From NCBI RefSeq assembly GCF_025499425.1, contig NZ_JAIMCB010000002.1, positions 62,001-126,000 of the forward strand: a stretch of 64,000 bases of DNA. The letters run 5' to 3'. Of the stretch, positions 26,579 through 35,797 are shown in pieces (position 1 is the stretch's first letter; every line of letters begins with the position of its first letter). The notes under the pieces are model-generated. The model saw nothing but the letters and a program-made list of their open reading frames with translations. It searched no databases and was not told the DNA's origin. The stretch comes from Acidiferrimicrobium sp. IK (lineage in GTDB: Bacteria > Actinomycetota > Acidimicrobiia > Acidimicrobiales > Palsa-688). The position numbers and the translations under genes are program-made.

Positions 26579-27493
26579 ATGGGAATTCTCGATGGAAAAG
26601 TAGCCATCGTGACTGGCGCCGGACGCGGCATCGGGCGGGAGCATGCGCTGCTGCTCGCCCGCGAGGGTGCAGCGGTCATGGTCAACGACCTGGGAGGCGA
26701 CGGTCGGGGCGAGGGGCAAGACCTGACGCCCGCCCAGCGGGTGGCCGACGAGATCCGCTCTTTCGGTGGGAAAGCCGAGGTCAACGGCGCGAACGTCGCC
26801 GACTGGGCCGCCGCGGAGGGCCTCGTGGCCCAGACCGTGGAGGCGTTCGGGAAACTCGACATTTTGGTCAACAACGCCGGGATCCTCCGGGACCGGATGT
26901 CTTTCAACCTGGGCGAGGACGAGTGGGACGCGGTGCTCAACGTCGTCTTGAAGGGCAGCTTCGCTCCGTCGCGCTTCGCAGCCACCTACTGGCGGGAGCA
27001 GACCAAGAAGACACAGGAGCCGATCAACGGTGCCATCGTCAACACGTCATCCGAGTCGGGCCTTTATGGCAACGCCGGCCAGGCCAACTACGCGTCGGCG
27101 AAAGCCGGGTTGGTCGCCATGTCGCTCGTGATGGCCCGGGAACTCGAACGGATCGGGGTCAGGGTGAACGCCATCGCTCCCCTTGCCGCGACGCGCCTAC
27201 TGGGCACCGTGATCCAGCCCGAGGAGGGCTCGGCCGAAAAGCGGGACACGATGTCACCGGCCGAGATCTCCCCGCTGGTGGCCTGGCTGTGCTCCGACCT
27301 GGCCAAGGACGTGAACGGGCAGGTCTTCGCCGTCAGCGGGGAACGCATCCAGCGGATCCAGGGCCACCACCCAGTCACCGAGATCCCCGCCGGCGACGAG
27401 TCGTGGAGCATCGAGCGCATCGAGGGCGCCCGGGGCGACCTCCTCGGGAGCGCAAGCAGCTGGATCCCCGCCTTCCTCCCCCCCGTGAGCTGA
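26579..27493 (+). CDS. short-chain dehydrogenase/reductase
   Basis: A 304-residue SDR. The cofactor motif is T-G-A-G-R-G-I-G, with a downstream N-D-L-G-G (NAD-preferring acidic end). N-N-A-G and the catalytic Y-A-S-A-K follow. The length and the L-A-P-L-A-A-T-R-type loop place it near the MaoC-linked multifunctional-enzyme SDRs that oxidise 3-hydroxyacyl-CoA. The stop overlaps the ATG of the next SDR (TGATG). GGGAG precedes the start. Confidence 0.9.
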   Translation: MGILDGKVAIVTGAGRGIGREHALLLAREGAAVMVNDLGGDGRGEGQDLTPAQRVADEIRSFGGKAEVNGANVADWAAAEGLVAQTVEAFGKLDILVNNAGILRDRMSFNLGEDEWDAVLNVVLKGSFAPSRFAATYWREQTKKTQEPINGAIVNTSSESGLYGNAGQANYASAKAGLVAMSLVMARELERIGVRVNAIAPLAATRLLGTVIQPEEGSAEKRDTMSPAEISPLVAWLCSDLAKDVNGQVFAVSGERIQRIQGHHPVTEIPAGDESWSIERIEGARGDLLGSASSWIPAFLPPVS

Positions 27494-28392
27494 TGGGACT
27501 CCTCGATGGCAGGGTTATCATCGTCACGGGAGGCGGGCGGGGTCTCGGCCGCGCCCACTGCCACGAGCTGGCCCGCCACGGCGCCACGGTGGTGGTCAAC
27601 GATCTCGGGGTGGGACTGCGAGGAGAGGTCGAGGAATCCGAGATGGCGCCGGCCGAACAGGTCGTCGCCGAGCTCGAGGCCATGGGCGCCACAGCCGTAG
27701 CCGACGGGACGTCGGTTACGGACTGGGACGGCATGGAGGACCTGGTCTCCCGTGTCGTGGACCGCTTCGGGGCCCTTCACGGCGTGGTCAACAACGCTGG
27801 GTTCCTTCGGGACCGGATACTGACTTCGATGACCGAGGACGACTTCGACTCGGTCATCGCCGTCCACTTGAAGGGGACCTTCGCCCTCACCCGCCACGCC
27901 TGCAGCTACTGGAAGGCCGAGGTGAAGGCGGGCCGGAGTGTGAGCGGCCGAGTGGTGTGCACGACCTCGGGCGCCGGCCTCTTCGGCAATGTCGGCCAGG
28001 CCAACTATGGTTCGGCCAAGTCGGCCATCGCGACCTTCACCCAGATCGTCGCCTTGGAGATGCAGCGCTACGGGGTCACGGCCAACGCCCTCTCTCCTAT
28101 AGCCGCCACCCGCATGCTCGCCACGGTGGGACGGGAGGCGAAGGACGACGGCACCTGGGATCCGCTCGATCCGGCCAACGCGTCCCCGCTGGTCGCGTGG
28201 CTCTGCTCTGCGGAGGCCGGCTGGCTGAGCGGGGCCGTCCTCCGCGTCGACGGCAATGCCGTGCAGCGGGTCAGCGGCTGGGCGGTGACCGACGGCTACA
28301 CCGCCAAGTCCGGGGAGTCCCTCACCGTGGAGGAGCTGGGCCTCGGCCTCCAGCGCCTCTACGGTGTCATGCCCCGCGGCCTCGGAGGCTAG
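27493..28392 (+). CDS. short-chain dehydrogenase/reductase (paralogue of the preceding gene)
   Basis: A 299-residue SDR with T-G-G-G-R-G-L-G, N-D-L-G-V-G, N-N-A-G-F-L-R-D-R and Y-G-S-A-K. It is clearly related to the upstream SDR (shared V-N-D-L-G, N-N-A-G-x-L-R-D-R and G-N-x-G-Q-A-N-Y), so the pair arose by tandem duplication. ATG 27493 shares an A with the previous stop codon. The two enzymes may act on consecutive or stereo-distinct hydroxyacyl-CoA substrates. Confidence 0.9.
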   Translation: MGLLDGRVIIVTGGGRGLGRAHCHELARHGATVVVNDLGVGLRGEVEESEMAPAEQVVAELEAMGATAVADGTSVTDWDGMEDLVSRVVDRFGALHGVVNNAGFLRDRILTSMTEDDFDSVIAVHLKGTFALTRHACSYWKAEVKAGRSVSGRVVCTTSGAGLFGNVGQANYGSAKSAIATFTQIVALEMQRYGVTANALSPIAATRMLATVGREAKDDGTWDPLDPANASPLVAWLCSAEAGWLSGAVLRVDGNAVQRVSGWAVTDGYTAKSGESLTVEELGLGLQRLYGVMPRGLGG

Positions 28393-28460
28393 CGCTAGTG
28401 GCGACGGCACTATCGATTACGGTGCAATGATTAAGCTGAAAGCTGCAAGAGAGGATCAGC

Positions 28461-29690
28461 ATGTCTGAAGCATGGATCATCGACGGGGTGCGCTCGCCGC
28501 GGGGGAAGGGCAAGGCCAACGGCTCCCTCCACCACCTCCATCCCCAAGAGCTGCTTGGTCAGGTGCTCAACGCGGCCCGCGAGCGCATCGGCTTCGACGC
28601 GGCAGACGTCGACGACGTGATCATCGGCAACGGCAACTCGACCGGCGACCACGCCAACTGCATCGGGCGTATGTCGGTGCTGGCAGCCGGCTGGCCGGTC
28701 GAGGCTACCGGCGTCACCCTCAACCGCTTCTGCGGCTCGGGGCAACAAGCGATCACCTTCGCGGCGATGGGAGTGCAGGCCGGCCACCAGGACCTCGTGG
28801 TAGGCGGCGGCGTCGAGATGATGTCGCGCTGGGAGAGCACCGATGCTCCGCCGGACTTCGCAGCCGGCAACGCCGCCCTCCGTGCTCTGTATCCCATGGT
28901 GCCCCAGGGCGTCTCGGCCGACCTCATCGCCACGACCGAGGGGATCAGCCGGGAGGACGTCGACGCGTTCGCTCTGCGCAGCCAGGAGCGTGCCGCCAAG
29001 GCCATGGCCGAGGGCCGTTTCGACCGCAGCGTCGTGCCGATCCACAACGCCGACGGCACCGTGGCGCTCGACCGCGACGAGTTCCCGCGCCCCAACACGA
29101 CGCTCGAGGGCCTGGCCAAGCTGGAGCCGTCGTTCGCCAAGATGGGGTCGAAGGTGTTTCCGGGCTTCGAGACCTCCTTCGACGACATGTGCCGGCAGGT
29201 CTACCCGGAGGTCATGACCGTCGACCACGTCCACCACGCAGGTAACTCCTCGGGGGTGGTCGACGGTGCAGCGGTCGTCGTCGTGGCCTCCCCTGACTTC
29301 GCCCGGGCCCACGGGCTCGCCCCTCGCGCTCGCGTCGTCATGAGCGCCGCGGCCGGGGCCGAGCCCGTCATCATGCTCACCGCCCCGGGGCCGGCCTCCG
29401 CCAAGTGCCTTCAGCGGGCCGGCATGACTGTGGACGACATCGACCTCTGGGAGATCAACGAGGCGTTCGCTACCGTCCCCTTGAAGACCATCCGGGACCT
29501 CGGCATCGATCCCGACAGGGTCAACGTCAACGGGGGCGCCATCGCCCTGGGGCACCCGATCGGGGCGACCGGTGCCATGCTGATCCAGACCGCGCTTGAC
29601 GAGCTCGAGCGTCAGGACAAGTCAACCGCGCTGATCACCATGTGTACCGGAGGCGGGATGGGCACCGCCACCATCATCGAGAGGATCTAG
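28461..29690 (+). CDS. acetyl-CoA C-acyltransferase (thiolase)
   Basis: A 409-residue degradative thiolase. The acyl-accepting cysteine is in N-R-F-C-G-S-G (Cys91). H-H-A-G-N-S-S-G supplies a structural loop, [14 protein letters not shown] carries the active-site histidine, and C-T-G-G-G-M-G the second cysteine. It cleaves a 3-ketoacyl-CoA with CoA. It follows the SDR by 68 nt. AGAGGA precedes the ATG. It ends 4 nt from the end of the convergent TetR gene. Confidence 0.93.
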   Translation: MSEAWIIDGVRSPRGKGKANGSLHHLHPQELLGQVLNAARERIGFDAADVDDVIIGNGNSTGDHANCIGRMSVLAAGWPVEATGVTLNRFCGSGQQAITFAAMGVQAGHQDLVVGGGVEMMSRWESTDAPPDFAAGNAALRALYPMVPQGVSADLIATTEGISREDVDAFALRSQERAAKAMAEGRFDRSVVPIHNADGTVALDRDEFPRPNTTLEGLAKLEPSFAKMGSKVFPGFETSFDDMCRQVYPEVMTVDHVHHAGNSSGVVDGAAVVVVASPDFARAHGLAPRARVVMSAAAGAEPVIMLTAPGPASAKCLQRAGMTVDDIDLWEINEAFATVPLKTIRDLGIDPDRVNVNGGAIALGHPIGATGAMLIQTALDELERQDKSTALITMCTGGGMGTATIIERI

Positions 29691-29694
29691 GGCT

Positions 29695-30378
29695 CTAGGG
29701 CCGCCGCGGCGCGACCGGTCTGGCGGGGGCCGGGTCGCGTAGCGTGGCGCAGATCACCTCGGCGATCTGGCGTTCGAGAGCACCATCGGAGATGGTGCCT
29801 GCATAGAGCTGGCGGTAGGTCCAGGCCCGCTCGAGGGCGCTGAAGATGACCAGCCCGTGTGCAGCGGGGTCCGCGAAGGGACGGCCCCGCAGGTCGCCCA
29901 TCGCCTTTCCCATCTTGGCGCAGTCACGCAGGTGCCGCTTCATCCCGGCCTTGTGGATCACCTCGTCCTCGTAGGCGGCCTGCGTCCAGGCGATACCGAA
30001 GCTGGCATGGTCGTCGAGAACGGCGAAGGACTTGACGACGAAATCCTCGATAGCGGCATCGCTCCACGGCAACTCGATCGCCCGCACGTAGCCGACCATG
30101 ACTTCCGCGGCGTGGGCCGACTCCGCGCCGAGGGCCAGGAGCACGTCGCGCTTCGAAGGGAAGTAGGTGTAGAACGAGGCTCGGGAGATACCGGCGACAC
30201 GGGCGATCTCGTCGACGGTCGTGCCGGCGTAGCCCCTCGTGAGAAAGATGTCCTTGGTTGCGCCGAGGATCAGGCCGACGGTCCGGGTTGCCCGGGGGCC
30301 TCGCTCCTTCGCCGGCTGGCGGAGGGTCGGGCTAACCGGGAACTGCCGCGCTTGGCGGCTCACAGGGGGGGCGGGCAT
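29695..30378 (-). CDS. TetR-family regulator, candidate controller of the surrounding catabolic operons
   Basis: A 227-residue TetR protein. The helix-turn-helix lies at about residues 34-80 (I-L-G-A-T-K-D-I-F-L-T-R-G-Y-A-G-T-T-V-D-E-I-A-R-V-A-G-I-S split by turn residues, then S-F-Y-T-Y-F-P-S-K). The rest is a ligand-binding helical domain. The operator TGACGTTACCGTCG starts 9 nt upstream of its ATG, so autoregulation is likely. The same palindrome precedes five neighbouring transcription units. No Shine-Dalgarno is visible, and the operator centre contains a TAACGT box 10 nt before the ATG. The ligand is probably a CoA thioester or pathway acid, by inference. Confidence 0.85.
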   Translation of the reverse strand: MPAPPVSRQARQFPVSPTLRQPAKERGPRATRTVGLILGATKDIFLTRGYAGTTVDEIARVAGISRASFYTYFPSKRDVLLALGAESAHAAEVMVGYVRAIELPWSDAAIEDFVVKSFAVLDDHASFGIAWTQAAYEDEVIHKAGMKRHLRDCAKMGKAMGDLRGRPFADPAAHGLVIFSALERAWTYRQLYAGTISDGALERQIAEVICATLRDPAPARPVAPRRP

Positions 30379-30386
30379 AAGAGGCT

Positions 30387-30400
30387 TGACGTTACCGTCG
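30387..30400. promoter_or_regulatory. shared operator upstream of the TetR gene
   Basis: TGACGTTACCGTCG (minus strand CGACGGTAACGTCA, continued by AGC). It starts 9 nt from the TetR start codon and overlaps the likely -10 box TAACGT, the position expected of an autorepressor. Confidence 0.65.
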
Positions 30401-30448
30401 ACTGCTCCCTGCCGACCACCCTGGTTCGCAACAGGCCCCCGAGGTGCT

Positions 30449-31375
30449 TTAGCGGAAGGCGGAGCGGGGCCGCTCGACGAACTCGAAAGGCACCCCGTCG
30501 GGGTCTGACAGGAAGCAGATCCACATGTCAGGCACCGGGGTCCCGTGCAGCTCGACCTCCATAGGCGCCCTGTCGAAGGTCCAGCCGGCCGACACCATGG
30601 CCTCGTAGGAGCCCCGGGTGTCGTCGACGCCTACCGCGGTACGGAACAGACCGGCGTGGGTGGGGTCGGCGACGTGGCGGCCGTGGGACGCCGGCGTGCG
30701 CCACTCCACCAGGAGCGCCTCGAACGGCTCGTCTGGCAGACGGAGCCGCGCCACGTCCGCTTCCACCTCGCCGTCGAGGCCGAGGTAGGAGGCATCGGTC
30801 AGCGGCGAGGTCTCGAGGTGTTCGAAGCCAAGCCCCTCGTACCAGGGGATCGACGCCGCCAGGCTGGTGACGGTGATGCGCAGATGCCGCATCTGGGTGC
30901 TGCCTGCCTCGAGAGCGGGCTCGTCGACCAGGTCGAGGGTAACGCCGGTGCCGTCCCGGAGGGTCACCCACGGCGAGTCGGAACTGGAAACGCCTCGCCC
31001 GACCACCTGGCATCCGGCTTCGGTCAGATCGCCGACCGCGGCCTCGATCTCTGGTACCGAGAATCCCAGGGCCTGGATCCCGACCCGCGTGGGGTCCGCT
31101 ACCGGGGTCCCGGACAGGGGCGGGTCGATCCAGCTTTGGATCTCGATGGCCGGGCTGGTCTTCGGGCCGCGCCGGTCGTAGACGAATGCCGCACCACCGA
31201 GCACCTGGCGGTCCAGGCCCAGGATCGCGCCGTCGGACTTCTCGACCGGGACGCTCATGGTGTTGCGCATGGCCAGGTTGTTGACGAAGAAATCGGTCAC
31301 CGGGCCCGTGTCGGCACAGCAATAGCAGACATGCAGGAACCGGCGGGCGGGTCTGGAGAGATCGTCAGTGGTCAC
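30449..31375 (-). CDS. two-module VOC family protein
   Basis: A 308-residue protein with two VOC modules, roughly residues 10-150 and 165-305. The first has F-L-H-V-C-Y-C-C-A-D-T-G-P-V-T-D-F-F. The second has M-R-H-L-R-I-T-V-T-S-L-A and ends W-I-C-F-L-S-D-P-D-G-V-P-F-E-F-V-E. The fold hosts extradiol dioxygenases, lyases and isomerases. The GTG at 31375 is chosen because upstream frames overlap the amidohydrolase. It lies 34 nt downstream of that gene on the same strand. Confidence 0.78.
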   Translation of the reverse strand: MTTDDLSRPARRFLHVCYCCADTGPVTDFFVNNLAMRNTMSVPVEKSDGAILGLDRQVLGGAAFVYDRRGPKTSPAIEIQSWIDPPLSGTPVADPTRVGIQALGFSVPEIEAAVGDLTEAGCQVVGRGVSSSDSPWVTLRDGTGVTLDLVDEPALEAGSTQMRHLRITVTSLAASIPWYEGLGFEHLETSPLTDASYLGLDGEVEADVARLRLPDEPFEALLVEWRTPASHGRHVADPTHAGLFRTAVGVDDTRGSYEAMVSAGWTFDRAPMEVELHGTPVPDMWICFLSDPDGVPFEFVERPRSAFR

Positions 31376-31409
31376 GGGCGGCCTTTCGGGGAAGTCTGGG
31401 CGAGGGAGA

Positions 31410-32612
31410 TCAGCGGCCCGAGAGAACTTTGAGGTTCTCCCGCAAGGCCAGGCGCTGCTCGTCGGGAGTAAGCGAGACGAAGTCAGGGATCCACGCCCGC
31501 GGCTCGGAGAGCCCTTCGGGGTGGGGCCAGTCGGAGCCGAGCAGGATCCGGTCGGCACCGATGGCGTCGCGCACGCGGCAGATGTCGTCCTCGTAGAAGG
31601 GCGCGACCCAGACGTGCTCGCGGAAGGACTCGACCGGGTCCCGCCCGAACAGCTGCGGGGTCTTTCCGTAGGAGACCTTGAGCCGCCGGATCAGCTCCGA
31701 GACCCATCCGCCGCCGAGCTCGAGCGAGGCGATGCGCAGCCGGGGGTGGCGGTCGAACACCCCGTGGCAGATCATCGCGGCCATCATGTCGAACATCGGC
31801 CGCTCGATGTGCACCGACATGACCTCGGAGAGCGGCGAGGACTTCATGCCGGTGTACTGCTGGGACTCGCCCCAGTTGGCCAGGTACTTGCCGTAGCCGG
31901 AGTCTGCGGCGTGGATGGCTATCACCAGACCGGCATCTGCGGCCAGGCCCCACACCCGGTCGTACGCCGGGTCCCCCGGCGAGCGGGGTCGCCCCGGGAT
32001 GTCGACCGGGGCCGGGCGGAAGGTGATGAAGCGGGCGCCGCGGTCGATGGCCCGCTTCACGTCGGCCTCAGCCTCGGAGGCGTCGAGGAGCGAGATCAGT
32101 GGGCCGGTCTGGATCCGCCCGTCTCGGTCGTAGCCCCAATCCTCGTCCAGCCAGTCGTTGTAAGCACGGAAGATGGCGTAGAGGGCCGTCGGGTTGTCGA
32201 GCAGCATTTCCTCGAGCCCGAGCCCTAGGCTCGGCAGCAGCCACGCCAGCTCTACGCCCTGCTCGTCCATCCGGGCCAGGCGGGCCTCCCGGCTGCGGTA
32301 CTCGGGCTGGATGGCGTGCATCTTGATGATGTCGCGCAGTTCCTTGCCGCTGTGGTTTTCGCTGCGGAAGTACGGCTCCAGGGATCCGGGCACACCGACG
32401 GGGTCGTATGTCGGGTTGGGCACGACGGTCACCAGCTTGCCGTTGACCACCAGGGTGCGCCGGCCTTCGATGTCCGCCCAGCGGACCAGGCCCCGGTGCG
32501 AGCGGTCCAGGTGACGGGTGAGAGCGTCCTCCGCCTCGTAGTAGTGCTCATCCGCGTCATAGATCCCGTAATCGACCTTGATCGCAGAAGCTTCGTCCTG
32601 GACGAGTGTCAC
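31410..32612 (-). CDS. amidohydrolase-2 family metal-dependent hydrolase
   Basis: A 400-residue TIM-barrel hydrolase. It opens G-I-Y-D-A-D-E-H-Y-Y-E, the family's N-terminal metal strand with D-x-D-x-H relaxed, contains V-I-A-I-H-A-A-D-S-G and ends L-L-G-S-D-W-P-H-P-E-G, where the aspartate is the usual C-terminal metal ligand. The GTG at 32612 follows a GAGGAG Shine-Dalgarno. A longer in-frame start at 32654 lies inside the operator and was rejected. It is a distant relative of the protein at 2145. Confidence 0.86.
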   Translation of the reverse strand: MTLVQDEASAIKVDYGIYDADEHYYEAEDALTRHLDRSHRGLVRWADIEGRRTLVVNGKLVTVVPNPTYDPVGVPGSLEPYFRSENHSGKELRDIIKMHAIQPEYRSREARLARMDEQGVELAWLLPSLGLGLEEMLLDNPTALYAIFRAYNDWLDEDWGYDRDGRIQTGPLISLLDASEAEADVKRAIDRGARFITFRPAPVDIPGRPRSPGDPAYDRVWGLAADAGLVIAIHAADSGYGKYLANWGESQQYTGMKSSPLSEVMSVHIERPMFDMMAAMICHGVFDRHPRLRIASLELGGGWVSELIRRLKVSYGKTPQLFGRDPVESFREHVWVAPFYEDDICRVRDAIGADRILLGSDWPHPEGLSEPRAWIPDFVSLTPDEQRLALRENLKVLSGR

Positions 32613-32639
32613 GGTGCTCTCCTCGGTCAGCCGCCAACT

Positions 32640-32653
32640 TGACTGTTTCGTCA
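32640..32653. promoter_or_regulatory. shared operator upstream of the amidohydrolase-VOC operon
   Basis: TGACTGTTTCGTCA within a TTGAC-N6-GTCAA inverted repeat (32639-32654). On the minus strand TATAGT immediately precedes it and overlaps the TAG stop of the SDR gene, giving a plausible -10 box for the amidohydrolase operon. Confidence 0.6.
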
Positions 32654-32654
32654 A

Positions 32655-33533
32655 CTATACCGCGTCGCCACCCGTTGTGTCCATAGCATCGAGGACACCC
32701 ACCGGGACCGCGTTGAGGTAGCCGTCCTCCGGCCAGTTGAACCAGCCGGATGCCGCGAAGGTCCCTCCGTCGGGATGCAGCGTGATCCCGGTCATGTACG
32801 ACGACAGCCCAGATGCCAGGAAGACCACGCTGCTGGAGATGTCCTGCGGGGTCCCGAGACGGCCCATCGGGACGGCGATGCGAACGCCCATGGGCGAGCT
32901 GCCGATCGGGCGGCCGCCGGAGATCTTCTCCATGTTCGGGGTGGGAGCCAGGTCCGGTGCGACGCAGTTGACCCGGATGGCGTCCGGCGCCAGTTCCACG
33001 GCCAGGGTCCGGGCGAACTGGGCGACGGCCGCCTTGGCCGCGGAGTAGACCGCGAAGTTGGGGGCGCCGCGGTGAGCTTCGATCGTCGTGACGTTGACGA
33101 TGCTGCCGCCCCGACCGCCGACGCGCATCCGGGGGATCGCCAGCGACGACGCGTGGAGGACGTGCATGAGGTTGGTGCGCAAGAGGGCGTCCCACGCCTT
33201 GGGGGTGCTGCCGGCGAAAGGCGCCTTGAACGTGCCGCCGACGACGTTGACCAGGGTGTCCAGTCGGCCCCACTCGTCGTCCACTCGGCCGAAGAGGGCG
33301 GCGAGCTGGTCGGGGTCCCGGGCGTCGCCGACGACGGCGACGTGGTGGGCTCCGGCGGCGGACAGCGACCGCTCGATGCTTGCCACTGCGGCCTCGTCAC
33401 GGTCGATCAGGGCCACCCGGACGCCGTTGTCGGCCAGATCGGTGACGATGGCCTCCCCCAGCCCGCCGGCGCCCCCCGTCACCAGCGCCACCGTGCCCTC
33501 CAGGCCGCCGCGCTGCTCGAACCATCCGGTCAT
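32655..33533 (-). CDS. short-chain dehydrogenase/reductase
   Basis: A 292-residue SDR with T-G-G-A-G-G-L-G, a D-R-D-E-A cofactor-selecting acidic turn, the N-V-V-G-G variant of NNAG, and Y-S-A-A-K. The start at 33533 (M-T-G-W) is preferred because GGAGAAGAG precedes it; an in-frame ATG 10 codons upstream lacks such a site. It is followed at 2 nt by the operator of the amidohydrolase operon and may be read through into it. Confidence 0.88.
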   Translation of the reverse strand: MTGWFEQRGGLEGTVALVTGGAGGLGEAIVTDLADNGVRVALIDRDEAAVASIERSLSAAGAHHVAVVGDARDPDQLAALFGRVDDEWGRLDTLVNVVGGTFKAPFAGSTPKAWDALLRTNLMHVLHASSLAIPRMRVGGRGGSIVNVTTIEAHRGAPNFAVYSAAKAAVAQFARTLAVELAPDAIRVNCVAPDLAPTPNMEKISGGRPIGSSPMGVRIAVPMGRLGTPQDISSSVVFLASGLSSYMTGITLHPDGGTFAASGWFNWPEDGYLNAVPVGVLDAMDTTGGDAV

Positions 33534-33607
33534 CTCTTCTCCTGTCTTGTCTCCCCCGCCCATTGAATGATCCGGGTGATGCCTGAATCAGGCCCTGGTG
33601 ATCCTGT

Positions 33608-34600
33608 TCATCGGGTGATACGGGGCCAGAGGGCGTCCGCTCCGCTGCTAGCGACCTCGCTGCCGAGCCATCTCCTCCACTCCCTGGCCTGCCGGTACTC
33701 GTGGCGCCAGGCCCACAGCAGCCGGGTGTAACGCTGCAGGCCGTACTCGCGAGTCACTCCCATGGCGCCGTGGGCCTGGTGGGCCGCCCTCGTCCCCTCG
33801 ATCGTTGCCTCATCGACGATCACCCTGGCGGCGGCCACCTCCCACGCTCCGCCTCCCCCCTGGACCGTGCGCACAGCGGTTTCGGCGGCCATCGAGGCCC
33901 GCACGGCAGACTGCGCCACGGCAACCAGGTGGTGCTGGACGGCTTGGAACGTGGCGATCGGCCGCCCGAACTGCCGGCGCTGGCTGGTGTAGTCGATGGT
34001 CATCTCGCTGATCGCCTGGAGCGCCCCGGCCGCCAGCACGACGCGGGTGAGGCATCCGTCGCGCTGGAGGTCGTCGGCGGCCCCGTCGGGCAGCGGGGCG
34101 GTCACCAGCTCGGAGAGGGCCACGTCGAAACGGACGTCGTCACGGGGCTCATCGGCCATGTTGAGCCGGCGTTCGATCCCCAGCTGCTCCGGGCGGGCCG
34201 CCGCCAGCACGGGGCTGCCGTCCAGGTCGACCACAGCCAGGACCTGGTCGGCCTCGGCGGCCCAGGCGACCACCGCGCTCCCCGTGAGCCGGCCGTCGAC
34301 CACGGCCAGGCCTGGTCCGGGCACCACCGCGAGCGATCCGCCGCTCACCTTCAGGCCGGCGCCGGCCAGCAGCCGGCCTCCGAGCATCGTCTCGGCGATC
34401 GGGGCGGAGGTGGCATGCCTGCCGGCCACCCTCAGCACCGACGCGGCGTCTCGGAGGTCGCCTCCTGAACCGCCTGCCGACTCCGGCACCGAGACCCACG
34501 CGAAGCCGCCCGCGGCCAGGTCGACCCACGGGTCCTCACCCGGGGGGGTGGCATTCAGTAGCCGCTCGACGGTCTCGGCGAGGAGATCCTGCCCGGTCAC
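33608..34600 (-). CDS. acyl-CoA dehydrogenase, small subunit of second heteromeric pair
   Basis: A 330-residue acyl-CoA-dehydrogenase-like protein. It carries I-D-Y-T-S-Q-R-R-Q-F-G-R-P-I-A-T-F-Q-A-V-Q-H-H and a C-terminal H-G-A-M-G-V-T-R-E-Y-G-L-Q-R-Y, and has a reduced N-terminal region. ATG 34600 overlaps the stop of the full-length partner by 4 nt. The arrangement repeats that at 21302-23424. Confidence 0.86.
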   Translation of the reverse strand: MTGQDLLAETVERLLNATPPGEDPWVDLAAGGFAWVSVPESAGGSGGDLRDAASVLRVAGRHATSAPIAETMLGGRLLAGAGLKVSGGSLAVVPGPGLAVVDGRLTGSAVVAWAAEADQVLAVVDLDGSPVLAAARPEQLGIERRLNMADEPRDDVRFDVALSELVTAPLPDGAADDLQRDGCLTRVVLAAGALQAISEMTIDYTSQRRQFGRPIATFQAVQHHLVAVAQSAVRASMAAETAVRTVQGGGGAWEVAAARVIVDEATIEGTRAAHQAHGAMGVTREYGLQRYTRLLWAWRHEYRQAREWRRWLGSEVASSGADALWPRITR

Positions 34601-35757
34601 CGGGAGCCCCCGGAGGGCGCCAGGCCCTTCGAAGCCACCGATCTGAGGATCTCGTTGGTGCCGCCGCGGATGGTGAAGGACGGCGCAGTGAGCGTGGCGG
34701 TCACGAGAAGCCGCTCGAACATCGAGCGGGCAGGCAGCCCCGGCTCCAGGTCGATCAGCGCCTGGATGCCGGAGAGGACGTCCTGCTCGAAGCGGGTGCC
34801 CATCTCCTTGACCAGTGACGCTTCGATCGACGGCGAGCGGCCCTCGTCGACGGCCCTGGCGATCGAGAGGGTCAGGTGGTGCAGCACCCAGTAGTTGGCA
34901 GCAGCGGCCCCGAGAAGGTCGGCTACCTCATGCGGCACCGGCCCACGCTCGAGGCCACGGAGGTACTCCTCCACCACGAGATAGGTGCTCAGCCAGCGGT
35001 CCGGCCCACCCCGCTCGAAGGCCAGCTCGGAGGTGTTTTGTGTCCAGCCGGCGCCGATGGTGCCGAGGACTTGTTCGTCGGGCACGTACACGTCCTCCAG
35101 CATCACGTCGCAGAAGTCCGCGGTTCCGTCGATGAAAGGGATCGGGGTGGCGACCACGCCATCCGCGCTCAGCTCGACCATCAGCTGCGACAGCCCGCTG
35201 CGCTTGTCGCCGCCCTCCTCAACCGGCGTGGTCCGGCACAACACGATCATCCAGTCGTTGACGGCGGCCCCGGTCGTCCACACCTTCCGACCGTTGAGGA
35301 GCCAGCCGTTGCCATCCCGGACGGCTCTGGTCGCCAGTGACGCCAGGTCGCTGCCGCTGTCGGGCTCGCTCATCCCGATCGAGAACGACAGGATGCCCCG
35401 GCAGATCGGGGGCAGGAAGCGTCGCTTCTGCTCCTCGGTCCCGTACCGGGCGATGATCGGCCCGGACTGGCGGTCCGCCACCCAGTGGTGTCCGACCGGG
35501 GCTCCCCAGCGCAGCAGCTCCTCGGTCACTACCAGCCGCTCCACCATGCTGCGCCGGTGACCGCCGTACTCTTCGGGAAGGGTCATCCCGAGCCACCCCC
35601 GCCGCCCGAGTTTCGCTGAAAAAGCCGGATCCTTGGCCGCGTTCATGCCCAGCCCGGGGACGAAGGAGCCCCTCGGCAGCTCTTCGGTCAGGAACTGCCT
35701 CACCTCGGCTTGCAACGCCCGCTCGACGGCACCGAGTTCTGTGACCTCGAAGTGCAT
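34597..35757 (-). CDS. acyl-CoA dehydrogenase, full-length subunit of second pair
   Basis: A 386-residue flavoenzyme with G-M-S-E-P-D-S-G-S-D-L-A-S-L, K-V-W-T-T-G-A and a C-terminal I-R-G-G-T-N-E-I-L-R. As in the first pair, the YEGT base is replaced by RGGT. AAAGGAGGGGAG ends 5 nt before the ATG at 35757, a strong ribosome-binding site that rules out an upstream ATG. It is divergent from the SnoaL-like gene, with an operator in between. Confidence 0.9.
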   Translation of the reverse strand: MHFEVTELGAVERALQAEVRQFLTEELPRGSFVPGLGMNAAKDPAFSAKLGRRGWLGMTLPEEYGGHRRSMVERLVVTEELLRWGAPVGHHWVADRQSGPIIARYGTEEQKRRFLPPICRGILSFSIGMSEPDSGSDLASLATRAVRDGNGWLLNGRKVWTTGAAVNDWMIVLCRTTPVEEGGDKRSGLSQLMVELSADGVVATPIPFIDGTADFCDVMLEDVYVPDEQVLGTIGAGWTQNTSELAFERGGPDRWLSTYLVVEEYLRGLERGPVPHEVADLLGAAAANYWVLHHLTLSIARAVDEGRSPSIEASLVKEMGTRFEQDVLSGIQALIDLEPGLPARSMFERLLVTATLTAPSFTIRGGTNEILRSVASKGLAPSGGSR

Positions 35758-35797
35758 GGCTGCTCCCCTCCTTTCTCCGTGGACTCCCCGGTGCACA

